Assembly: GCA_023137075.1 (NCBI GenBank)
Contig: JAGLQA010000305.1
Coordinates: forward strand, 1 to 6,874
Source of the DNA: Candidatus Aminicenantota bacterium
Lineage (GTDB): Bacteria > Acidobacteriota > Aminicenantia > UBA2199
Direction of reading: 5' to 3'
Length of the DNA: 6,874 nucleotides
The position numbers and the translations under genes are program-made. Of the stretch, positions 1 to 6,600 are shown one piece after another (position 1 is the first letter of the stretch; every line of letters begins with the position of its first letter). A model generated the notes under the pieces. It was given only the letters and a program-made list of their open reading frames with translations, searched no databases and was not told where the DNA came from.

Positions 1-2
1 AG

Positions 3-611
3 ACTTTTTCCCGTTGGTATAATAAAACCAACGAGCGTACAGGTTATTTTTGGGGAGACCGTTTTAAGAGTATCTGGCTGCAAGATGGTAAAAGTCTTTT
101 AACCTGTCTGGCCTATATAGACCTTAATCCAATCAGGGCGAATTTAGTAAATGTGCCGGAGAATTATCGTTGGTGTGGTCTCAGTTACCGGGTTTGCGGC
201 AATAATATAAACAATTTCCTGAGTTTTGACGGTGTTTTTGAGGGTGATAGCAATAGGTCGGCAGATATAATGTTAAGGGATTATAGATATCTTGTTTACA
301 AGTGGGGAAATATAAAACGCCTGAGCCTGTCTGATATCGAGAGTGGTAAAATTGAAGATACCCGGCCTAAGATAACCGATGATACTTATTCACGGGAGTT
401 AGCTCGCGGTTTCCGCATATCCACTCCGGAGCTGCTGTTAAAAAGAGTGCGTTATTTTTCAGATGGGTTGGTGGTAGGTTCAAAAATATTTATCAAGAAT
501 GCCTATGCCCGTTTTTGTAAAGATATTATTTTAAAGAAAGATAGAAAGGCACACAAAACACATTTAGGAAATTATATCTATACGCTGCGACACATTTCTT
601 CCTCTCCATAA
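3..611 (+). CDS. REP-associated tyrosine transposase (RAYT, Y1/IS200-like), 5'-truncated by the window edge
   Basis: This is the C-terminal 202 residues of a Y1 (HUH-superfamily) transposase of the REP-associated type, a single-strand DNA endonuclease/strand-transferase. The frame is open from base 3 to the TAA at 609-611. The in-frame GTG at 153 falls inside the conserved domain and is not the start; the true start and the HUH metal motif lie upstream of the window. Family hallmarks visible in order are GYFWGDRFKS, then AYIDLNPIRANLV, then a YRW segment resembling the family's 'dYxWSS', and near the C-terminus SDGLVVGSKIFI, matching the usual 'FTDGxVxGS' tail. The Tyr codon at 114-116 (AYIDLNP) is the likely catalytic tyrosine by analogy. 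RAYTs are usually single-copy, chromosomally settled genes acting on REP palindromes, not self-mobile insertion sequences. The family call is firm; whether the complete gene is intact cannot be judged. Confidence 0.88.
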   Translation, partial: TFSRWYNKTNERTGYFWGDRFKSIWLQDGKSLLTCLAYIDLNPIRANLVNVPENYRWCGLSYRVCGNNINNFLSFDGVFEGDSNRSADIMLRDYRYLVYKWGNIKRLSLSDIESGKIEDTRPKITDDTYSRELARGFRISTPELLLKRVRYFSDGLVVGSKIFIKNAYARFCKDIILKKDRKAHKTHLGNYIYTLRHISSSP

Positions 612-989
612 TATTAAAGAATAAAAATAAATTAAAATTGTATTTCACAACCCTGCAAAGCCGGAAACAAAAAATTTTAAAAGTTAAAAAAAACTTACCC
701 TATAAACACTCTATATTAAATTGTTTACAGAGTTGTTAGAAAATATTCTGCCGGAAAATGGCAGGATTTTAAGATTAGTTAATAAATGCTCCGTTAATAA
801 AAGGGAGAAGTGTGTTAAGAAAAGGAATTTATTGGGAAAGATGATGGATAAAATCAAAAAATAGGGGAGCAATTTTCTGAAATTTCAAAGAGGAAATCTA
901 AAGTTTGAAATTCAAGATGAAGCCGCTCTTAAAATTCATTTAGAATATAATTTACCTGTCCCTTAAAAATAAAAAATTTGTATAAATAG
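612..989. other. AT-rich intergenic spacer after the transposase
   Basis: About 380 bases with no convincing gene. It is very AT-rich with A-tracts, especially around 612-720. It contains one modest hairpin (745-767) and a short open frame at 865-966. That frame is in phase with an ATG ATG at 841 but is separated from it by a TAG at 862-864; it reads like protein but is unrecognised. No strong terminator follows the transposase. Confidence 0.6.
745..767 (+). other. Hairpin downstream of the transposase (possible weak terminator or REP-like element)
   Basis: ATTCTGCC (745-752) pairs with GGCAGGAT (760-767): 8 bp including one G-U pair, with a 7-nt loop. Only a short run of T (767-770) follows, so it is a poor intrinsic terminator and lies about 135 nt past the transposase stop. 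RAYT genes are often flanked by REP palindromes, so a REP-like identity is possible. No second copy is visible in the window. Confidence 0.3.
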
Positions 990-1018
990 TTGACAAAAAA
1001 GAAATTCCATACTATATT
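990..1018 (+). promoter_or_regulatory. Sigma70-type promoter of the repressor-protease operon
   Basis: A perfect -35 box TTGACA (990-995) is followed by a 17-bp spacer and a -10 box TATATT (1013-1018), one mismatch from TATAAT. Transcription should start near 1025, giving a leader of about 55 nt. The near-consensus strength fits a promoter that is held off by a repressor, and the operator array begins immediately after the -10 box. Confidence 0.85.
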
Positions 1019-1023
1019 ATGAA

Positions 1024-1056
1024 TACGAATGATTTCGTAGTACGAATCAATTCGTG
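1024..1056 (+). promoter_or_regulatory. Tandem operator array, probable BlaI-family autoregulatory site
   Basis: Two 16-bp dyads stand in tandem, 17 bp apart. The first, TACGAA-TGAT-TTCGTA (1024-1039), has perfect arms. The second, TACGAA-TCAA-TTCGTG (1041-1056), has one arm mismatch. The inner half-sites also form a perfect palindrome TTCGTA-G-TACGAA (1034-1046). The array covers the predicted +1 and leader of the operon that starts with a BlaI-family gene. Known BlaI/MecI/CopY operators are short palindromes with TACA...TGTA-like half-sites, so this is a variant of that pattern. Binding by the adjacent repressor is an inference from position and symmetry. Confidence 0.75.
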
Positions 1057-1065
1057 GTTATGCGC

Positions 1066-1073
1066 AAGGAGGT
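1066..1073 (+). promoter_or_regulatory. Strong ribosome binding site of the repressor gene
   Basis: AAGGAGGT, fully complementary to the 16S 3' end, sits 6 nt before the ATG at 1080 and fixes that start. It is by far the best Shine-Dalgarno in the window and lies just 9 nt past the operator array. Confidence 0.9.
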
Positions 1074-1079
1074 GCTGAC

Positions 1080-1469
1080 ATGACAAAGAATGGTCGGCCC
1101 AGGCCCACTGAGGCAGAACTTGGGATATTGCAGGTCTTATGGAAAAACGGTCCTTGTACCGTCAGGTTTGTCAACGATAAGCTGAATGATAAAAAAGAAG
1201 TCGGGTATACCACCACCCTGAAAATCATGCAGATCATGTTTAACAAAAATATCCTGGAACGGGATGAATCGAAACGCAGCCATCTTTACAATCCGGCTGT
1301 GAAAGAAACGGAGACTCAGAGCCTCTTGTTAGATAAGTTTTTGCAGACCGCTTTCGCAGGATCTGCCATGAAATTGGTTATGCAGGCCCTGGGAAATCAT
1401 AAGGCATCAAAAGAAGAGATTTCCCGGATTCGCGAGTTTTTGGATAATTTAGAAAGTAAAGGAGATTGA
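1080..1469 (+). CDS. BlaI/MecI/CopY-family transcriptional repressor
   Basis: A 129-residue cytoplasmic winged-helix repressor, the normal length for the BlaI/MecI/CopY family. The N-terminal helix opens with PTEAELGILQVLW (9-21). The recognition helix region is YTTTLKIMQ (43-51), and the wing follows with ERDESKRSHLYNP (60-72). The C-terminal dimerisation part contains the family-typical FAGSAMKLV (92-100) and ends in a charged helix. Dimers bind palindromic operators; in BlaR1/MecR1 systems the membrane protease triggers cleavage or loss of the repressor in this C-terminal half. The gene has a perfect Shine-Dalgarno, follows a tandem operator array that it probably binds itself, and is followed after 2 nt by an M56 protease gene, the classic partner arrangement. 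With no beta-lactamase in the window, the true regulon is unknown and no specific gene name is assigned. Confidence 0.93.
   Translation: MTKNGRPRPTEAELGILQVLWKNGPCTVRFVNDKLNDKKEVGYTTTLKIMQIMFNKNILERDESKRSHLYNPAVKETETQSLLLDKFLQTAFAGSAMKLVMQALGNHKASKEEISRIREFLDNLESKGD
1458..1465 (+). promoter_or_regulatory. Ribosome binding site that decides the protease start
   Basis: AAAGGAGA lies inside the last codons of the repressor gene. It is 6 nt from the ATG at 1472 but touches the alternative in-frame TTG at 1466, which overlaps the repressor stop. The spacing favours ATG 1472, giving a 2-nt gap and translational coupling between the two genes. Confidence 0.8.
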
Positions 1470-1471
1470 AA

Positions 1472-3457
1472 ATGAATTTTATAAGTCATATCGTTTCGGA
1501 ACCTTTAATAAATGCCATCGGCTGGACGATCCTCCACTCGATCTGGCAGGGCGCGGCAGTCGCTCTCGGTTTTGCAGTCCTGATGTTTTTACTGCGCCGC
1601 TACAGTTCCCGCACGCGTTATTTAATCGGGGTCATGGCACTACTGCTTGTTTTGGGAATTTCCCTGGCCACCTTTTTCAACGTCTACGTTCCCGGGATAG
1701 TTACGAATAGCGCAATAACAACCGCAGGCCCAACCAAATCCCTTCTCAGCGAAGGGATTCAGTCCGAAAATTTTTACCGGCAGGGACTTTTTTCCGGTTT
1801 TACGGATTATTTTAACCGCCACCTCCCGCTCATCGTGACCCTGTGGTTTTTAGGCATTTTGGTTCTTATTTTGAAGCTGGCCGGGGGATTTCTTTACAAC
1901 CAGCGGGTAAAGTCTTACCACACCCGGACGCCGGACAAATCCTGGCAAAACCATTTACACAAACTCTGCCGCCGGATAGGGATAAAACAAACAGTGCGGT
2001 TGTTGGAATCCAACCTGATTAAAGGACCATTAACCATCGGTCACTTCAAACCCCTGATCCTTTTTCCGGTGGGAATGGTGACCGGGCTGCCCCACGACCA
2101 GGTGGAGGCTCTGCTGGCCCACGAATTGGCCCATATCCAGCGGAAAGACTACTTCGTCAATATCATGCAAAATATTATCGACATTTTTTACTTTTACCAC
2201 CCCGGTGTCAGGTGGATATCCAATTATGTTCGCGCTGAGAGAGAGAATTGCTGCGATGATATTGCCGTTTCTATTTCCGGAGATTCCATCAATTTTGCCA
2301 GGGCGTTGAGCAGCATCGACGGCTGCGCCGGTAAAAAAATAAACCCGGCCCTGGCAGTCGCTGGCAAAAGCTCAAAGTTGTTCGGCCGGATCAAGCGTTT
2401 ATTCCAGCCTCGTAGAAAGGTATCCGAATTCACGGAAGGTTTTGTCGGAGCCTTCGTGTTGGTGTTATTCATCCTGACGTTAGTGGTAAGCGCCAACGCT
2501 GCCGCCGGTTTAAGCCGTACGGTTGAAGAATCGAATAAAACCAACGCATCGACACCCGCTCAAGCAATCTATGAAGATGAGAAAGCAGAGGGGAAAAATA
2601 AAAGGAAAGAGGAAAAGGAGACAAAGAGTGAAGCGGAAGAAAAGGCCGTGAAAGAAGAGAAAGCACAGCGGGAGGAAAAGAAACGCCGGCAGGTGGAACG
2701 GGAAAAATTCGCGAAAATGAGAGAGGAATTCAGGGCACAAGAAAGAGAACTGAGACAGGTACAGCGCGAGAAGTTAGCGAAAATAGAGGTAGAATTAAGG
2801 AAGAAGGCAAGAGAGTTGACCCGGATGGAAAGAGAAAAGATGGAGCAGCTGCGGATCACACTGAGGAAGATGGAGAGAGAACTGAGAAAGATAGACCGGA
2901 AGAAATTAGCACAAATGGAGGCGGAATTAGCGAAAAAAGCGGAAGTATTGACAGTCGCCGACAGGGAAAAATTGGCCCAAATGGAAAAAGAGTTAGAGAA
3001 GCAGGCGCAGAGCATGACTACCGTCAACGAAAAAGAACTGGCAAAAATGGCGCAAGAACTGGAGCAGCGGGCCGAAGAATTGCAGAAACTGAAAACAGTG
3101 GAAATGGAAAAAATGGAGGAGGCATTGGCGGAAAAAATCGAAGCGTTAAAAGAGAAGGGAATAGAGTTTGAAAAGTTTGAAGAGGAGTTGGAAAAACACG
3201 AAAAAGAGTTGGCAAAACACGAAGAAGGATTAATGAAACATGAAGTTTTTTTGCATGATCTGAAAAAGGATTTATTGCAGGACAAATTGATCGCTGATGT
3301 AGACGACTTCGAATTCAAGTTGACAGCGAAAGGATTATGGGTTAACGGTGTGAAACAATCCAAAAAGATTTTCAATAAATATAAAAAGATATACGAATCT
3401 CACACCGGAAAAAAATTAAAAGATATAAAAGTATTCCAGGTTTTAAACCGGAAGTAA
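1472..3457 (+). CDS. M56 (BlaR1/MecR1-like) membrane zinc protease with a long repeat coiled-coil sensor region
   Basis: A 661-residue integral membrane metalloprotease, the expected partner of the upstream repressor. Membrane segments are visible near residues 15-41, 51-68, 118-140 and 322-344. The catalytic motif HELAH (217-221) carries both histidine ligands and the catalytic Glu. RAERENCCDD (254-263) supplies the probable third ligand, Glu258, matching the 'DRE..CD' segment of BlaR1. So the protease looks intact. After the last membrane segment, BlaR1 and MecR1 carry a penicillin-binding sensor; here there is instead a highly charged helix-forming stretch (about 366-600), including seven consecutive 22-residue repeats (410-563). 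The last 56 residues form a short module (FEFKLTAKGLWVNG, then a KYKKIYESHTGKK segment) that resembles tails of other M56 proteins known to me only from memory. The inferred role is sensing an envelope signal and inactivating the repressor. The signal is unknown, and a beta-lactam is unlikely given the missing sensor domain. Confidence 0.9.
   Translation: MNFISHIVSEPLINAIGWTILHSIWQGAAVALGFAVLMFLLRRYSSRTRYLIGVMALLLVLGISLATFFNVYVPGIVTNSAITTAGPTKSLLSEGIQSENFYRQGLFSGFTDYFNRHLPLIVTLWFLGILVLILKLAGGFLYNQRVKSYHTRTPDKSWQNHLHKLCRRIGIKQTVRLLESNLIKGPLTIGHFKPLILFPVGMVTGLPHDQVEALLAHELAHIQRKDYFVNIMQNIIDIFYFYHPGVRWISNYVRAERENCCDDIAVSISGDSINFARALSSIDGCAGKKINPALAVAGKSSKLFGRIKRLFQPRRKVSEFTEGFVGAFVLVLFILTLVVSANAAAGLSRTVEESNKTNASTPAQAIYEDEKAEGKNKRKEEKETKSEAEEKAVKEEKAQREEKKRRQVEREKFAKMREEFRAQERELRQVQREKLAKIEVELRKKARELTRMEREKMEQLRITLRKMERELRKIDRKKLAQMEAELAKKAEVLTVADREKLAQMEKELEKQAQSMTTVNEKELAKMAQELEQRAEELQKLKTVEMEKMEEALAEKIEALKEKGIEFEKFEEELEKHEKELAKHEEGLMKHEVFLHDLKKDLLQDKLIADVDDFEFKLTAKGLWVNGVKQSKKIFNKYKKIYESHTGKKLKDIKVFQVLNRK
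2699..3160 (+). repeat. Seven 66-bp tandem repeats encoding a 22-residue coiled-coil unit
   Basis: Within the protease gene, units begin at residues 410, 432, 454, 476, 498, 520 and 542, exactly 22 residues apart, with an approximate consensus REKLAKMEKEL-K-A-EL. Unit positions 4, 7, 11 and 18 are hydrophobic in all seven copies (for example F413, M416, F420, L427; L501, M504, L508, M515). Twenty-two residues equal three heptads plus one, or two 11-residue hendecads, so the helix should be a nearly straight or right-handed coiled coil or a long amphipathic helix. An eighth, degenerate unit follows with a one-residue shift (from about 563). The units have diverged in sequence but kept exact length. 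Confidence 0.85.
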
Positions 3458-3512
3458 ACCGGGGCAGTTGCAGCCGCCTTCGGGAAAATAAAATTAATCG
3501 CAGGTCAATCAT

Positions 3513-3543
3513 AAGGGCAGCCCGCCGCGGCTGCCCTTTTTTT
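3513..3543 (+). terminator. Rho-independent terminator of the repressor-protease operon
   Basis: GGGCAGCC (3515-3522) pairs perfectly with GGCTGCCC (3529-3536) around a 6-nt loop; two flanking A-T pairs extend the stem to 10 bp. Seven T follow (3537-3543). It lies 55 nt past the protease stop and 2 nt before the next promoter, so it separates the two transcription units. Confidence 0.93.
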
Positions 3544-3544
3544 A

Positions 3545-3573
3545 TTGACAAATAAGTGTATTTATATTAAATT
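3545..3573 (+). promoter_or_regulatory. Putative promoter of the propeller-phosphatase gene
   Basis: A perfect TTGACA (3545-3550) follows the terminator directly. At a 17-bp spacing stands TAAATT (3568-3573), a 4/6 match to the -10 consensus. Transcription would start around 3580, leaving a leader of only some 23 nt. The surroundings are so AT-rich that the exact -10 box is uncertain. Confidence 0.6.
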
Positions 3574-3577
3574 ATTC

Positions 3578-3592
3578 TATTACATGGTAATA
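3578..3592. promoter_or_regulatory. Small perfect dyad at the predicted transcription start
   Basis: TATTAC (3578-3583), spacer ATG, GTAATA (3587-3592): 6-bp perfect arms located at about +1 and ending 10 nt before the start codon. It differs from the TACGAA operators upstream. It could be an operator or a small RNA hairpin covering the start region, or a chance palindrome in AT-rich DNA. Confidence 0.3.
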
Positions 3593-3602
3593 ATTGTAAA
3601 AA

Positions 3603-6600
3603 ATGAAAAAAAAATGTGTTTTTTTTTGTATTGTTCTTTTGGGTTTGAGCATTGTACTCCTGGCGCGGGGACGGACGATCCATTTCAAACGTATTTCAAT
3701 TGATGAAGGCCTATCCCAAAATTCGGTCTTTTGCATGCTGCAGGATAGTAAAGGATTCATGTGGTTCGGCACCCAGGACGGCCTGAACAAATACGACGGT
3801 TACCGTTTTACCATTTACAAACCGGACCCGGGTAATATCGACAGCATAAGTCACAATTGTATTTTTGCACTTTGTGAAGATGATTCGGGTGAAATCTGGA
3901 TCGGAACCTTAGGCGGCGGTTTAAATCGCTTCGACCCGAAGAAAGAAAAATTTTATCGCTACCCGGTTGATCCCAACGATCCGGGCAGCATCCGGAGTAG
4001 ATTCATCAATACCATTTTCCAGGATAGTAACGGAACGATCTGGGCCGGGACCAATGGCGGCGGACTCAGCAAAATATCCCGGGAGCCGAACTCCGATAGC
4101 CCGGGAAAAATAGCGACCTACCGGAGAATCCGCGGCGAAAACAACAGCCTGAGTGTAGATACCGTATTGTCGATCATCGAGGGCCGCTCCGGTGCACTGT
4201 GGGTGGGAACAGGTGGCGGCGGACTCGATAAATTTGATCGTGATACGGAAACCTTTACTCATTATCGTAACATTGCGAATAATCCCAGCAGCCTGAGTCA
4301 CAACGTCGTAACGGAACTCTTAGAAGACAGCTCGGGCCTGCTATGGGTCGGCACCAACGATGGTCTCAACCTGATGAACCGGGAGACCGGAGAATTTTAC
4401 CGTTACCGCAATATCCCCGGGGATCCGACCAGCCTGAGCGATAACATCGTCACCGCGATTATAGAAGACCGTTCCGGTGTCATCTGGGTCGGCACCAGGA
4501 CCGGCGGGATCAACCGGTTCAACAAAAGATCGGAAACCTTCACCCATTACCGCAGCAATCCCTATAATCCCCACAGTTTAATTTTCGATGAGATATCCTC
4601 CCTATATGAGGACCGGTCGCGAATCCTATGGATCGGCACCACTGGTATGGGTTTGAATAAGTTTGACCGGGAAGATAAGTTTGCCCATTATCAAGCCGAT
4701 CCGAATAATCCCAACAGCCTGAACGACAGCTTTATCTATTCGATCTGCGAAGATCATACCGGCATCCTCTGGATTGGGACCAGTGAGGGTGGGCTTAATA
4801 AATTTGACCGTAAAAACGGTATCTTTACCTATTACCGCAATATCCTCAATGATACCACCAGCCTAAGCAACAACCGGGTGCGCTGCCTATACGAAGACCG
4901 TTCCCACGTCCTCTGGGCCGGGACCGACGGCGGGGGCCTCAACCGGTTTGACCGTAGTACCGAATCCTTTATCTCTTACCGTAATATACCCGGAGACCCT
5001 GCCAGCCTGAGCCATAATTTTATCCGCACGATTATAGAAGACCGTTCCGGTGTCATCTGGATCGGCACAAGCGGCGGTGGGTTGAATAAGATGGACCGGG
5101 AAACCGGCACTTTCACCCGGTACATCAGCCGCGGAAGCGATCCCGACAGTCTCAGCGGCAATAACGTTTATATCATTTATGAAGCGTCTATGGAGCCCGG
5201 TATACTGTGGGTCGGTACGCGCAACAACGGCCTCAACCGGTTTGATCCGTTGCGGGAAACCTTTACCCGATACCTGGCAGATCCGGCTAACCTTCACAGC
5301 TTGAGCAGCAACCAGGTCACCGGTATTTCTGAAGACCGTTCCGGCACACTCTGGATCGGTACCTATGGCGGTGGGCTGAACAAGTTAATTCGCGGTGAGG
5401 GAAAAACGGGTATCGAATTTGTTCACTATACCGAAAAAAACGGGTTGTGCAACAATTCAGTTTACGGCATCCTGGAGGACCCGGATGGCAATCTCTGGCT
5501 GAGTACCAATAAAGGGATATCGCGGTTCGATCCCCGGACGGAAACCTTCAAGAACTTCACGGTAAAAGACGGGCTCCAGGGCAGTGAGTTCAACGGCGGC
5601 GCCTATCACAGGAGTAAAAGCGGGGAGATGTTTTTCGGTGGAATCAATGGTTTTAACGCCTTCTATCCCTTTTATGTAAAAGACAATCCCCATATCCCTC
5701 CCATTGTTTTAACCGGGTTTCGCATTCACAGTAAAAAAGTTGAAATCGGCTGCGACTTTCCCCTAAACCAATCCATCACCTGGACAGAGGAACTGCACCT
5801 GTCCCATTTTCAGAACGATATATCCTTCGAATTTGCCGCCCTGGATTTTACCATACCCGAAAAAAACAAGTATTCCTTCAAAATGGAAGGATTCAACAAA
5901 GATTGGATTCCCCTGGAATCGGATAAACGGTTTGCTTATTTTACCAACCTAAAACCCGGGGAATACGTTTTTCGGGTGAAGGGGTCAAACAACGACGGTG
6001 TCTGGAACGAAGCGGGCACGGTACTGAAGATTGTTATTACTCCCCCCTTCTGGGCCACCTGGTGGTTCAGGATCGCCCTGTTGATGCTGGCAGCCGGCCT
6101 GATTTTTTTATGGTACAAGAGAAGGTTGAAGAATGTCCGCATAAAGGCGGAACTGCGAACCGCTCACGACGCGCAGATGTCGATCATGCCCCAGGCAGAC
6201 CCGGAGGTCAAAAACTTCGATATTTCCGGTATTTGTGTGCCTGCCAATGAAGTGGGAGGTGATTTTTTCGACTACATCCGGATGAATGATTCGACATTTG
6301 CCATCGCCATTGGAGACGTATCGGGGAAAGCGATGAAGTCTGCCATGACGGCTGTGATGACAAACGGGATGATCTTTTTGACGACTTATGAATCGTCTTC
6401 GATTAAAGAGATCATGCGGCGCATCAACCGCCCGCTCTATTTAAAAACCGGCAAAAAAGTGTTTACCGCTTTGTGCCTGACATTACTCGATACCGGTACG
6501 CGGGTTATGACCTTTGCCAATGCCGGGTTAAACGCTCCCCTGTTAAAATCGGCCGGCCGGGTTACCCATTTGAAAGGAACCGGCAATAAACTGCCCTTAG

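Larger units (their letters stand above)
3732..5672 (+). repeat. Fourteen propeller-blade repeats, about 144 bp each
   Basis: The conserved blade tryptophans are W54, W99, W147, W200, W248, W295, W343, W390, W438, W486, W536, W584 and W632; the 14th blade has F677 instead (GEMFFGGINGF). Most spacings are 47-48 residues; blades 3-4 (53) and 10-11 (50) carry small insertions. Thirteen regular units plus one degenerate unit make two seven-bladed propellers, the count expected for the periplasmic part of hybrid two-component sensors. The middle blades (5-12) are most alike and look like products of internal duplication. Confidence 0.9.

Noticed and set aside
153..611. A separate 152-residue gene starting at GTG 153
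   Set aside because: The same frame is open back to base 3 and encodes conserved transposase motifs before 153, so the GTG is an internal valine codon.
681..696. AAGTT...AACTT inverted repeat in the AT-rich spacer
   Set aside because: A 5-bp A/T-rich stem in a highly AT-rich stretch is expected by chance.
1466..1471. TTG at 1466 as the protease start, overlapping the repressor stop
   Set aside because: The Shine-Dalgarno at 1458-1465 would touch the TTG; its spacing fits the ATG at 1472.
2569..3375. Long minus-strand open frame rich in Ser and Phe opposite the coiled-coil region
   Set aside because: It is the mirror of a Lys/Glu-rich repeat with few stop codons on the opposite strand. The composition is low-complexity, there is no ribosome site, and the + strand frame is clearly the real one.
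1080..3457. A beta-lactam resistance regulator of the blaR1-blaI type
   Set aside because: The repressor and protease families match, but there is no penicillin-binding sensor domain and no beta-lactamase in the window, so a resistance role is not supported.
3921..5297. Several minus-strand open frames (3921-4301, 4341-4574, 4887-5297) opposite the propeller region
   Set aside because: They repeat with the blade period and are antisense reflections of the propeller repeats, without start signals or recognisable domains.
2699..5672. Regular repeats that could suggest a CRISPR array or satellite DNA
   Set aside because: Both repeat blocks (66 bp and about 144 bp) are in frame inside coding sequence, with protein-level conservation and no repeat-spacer pattern.
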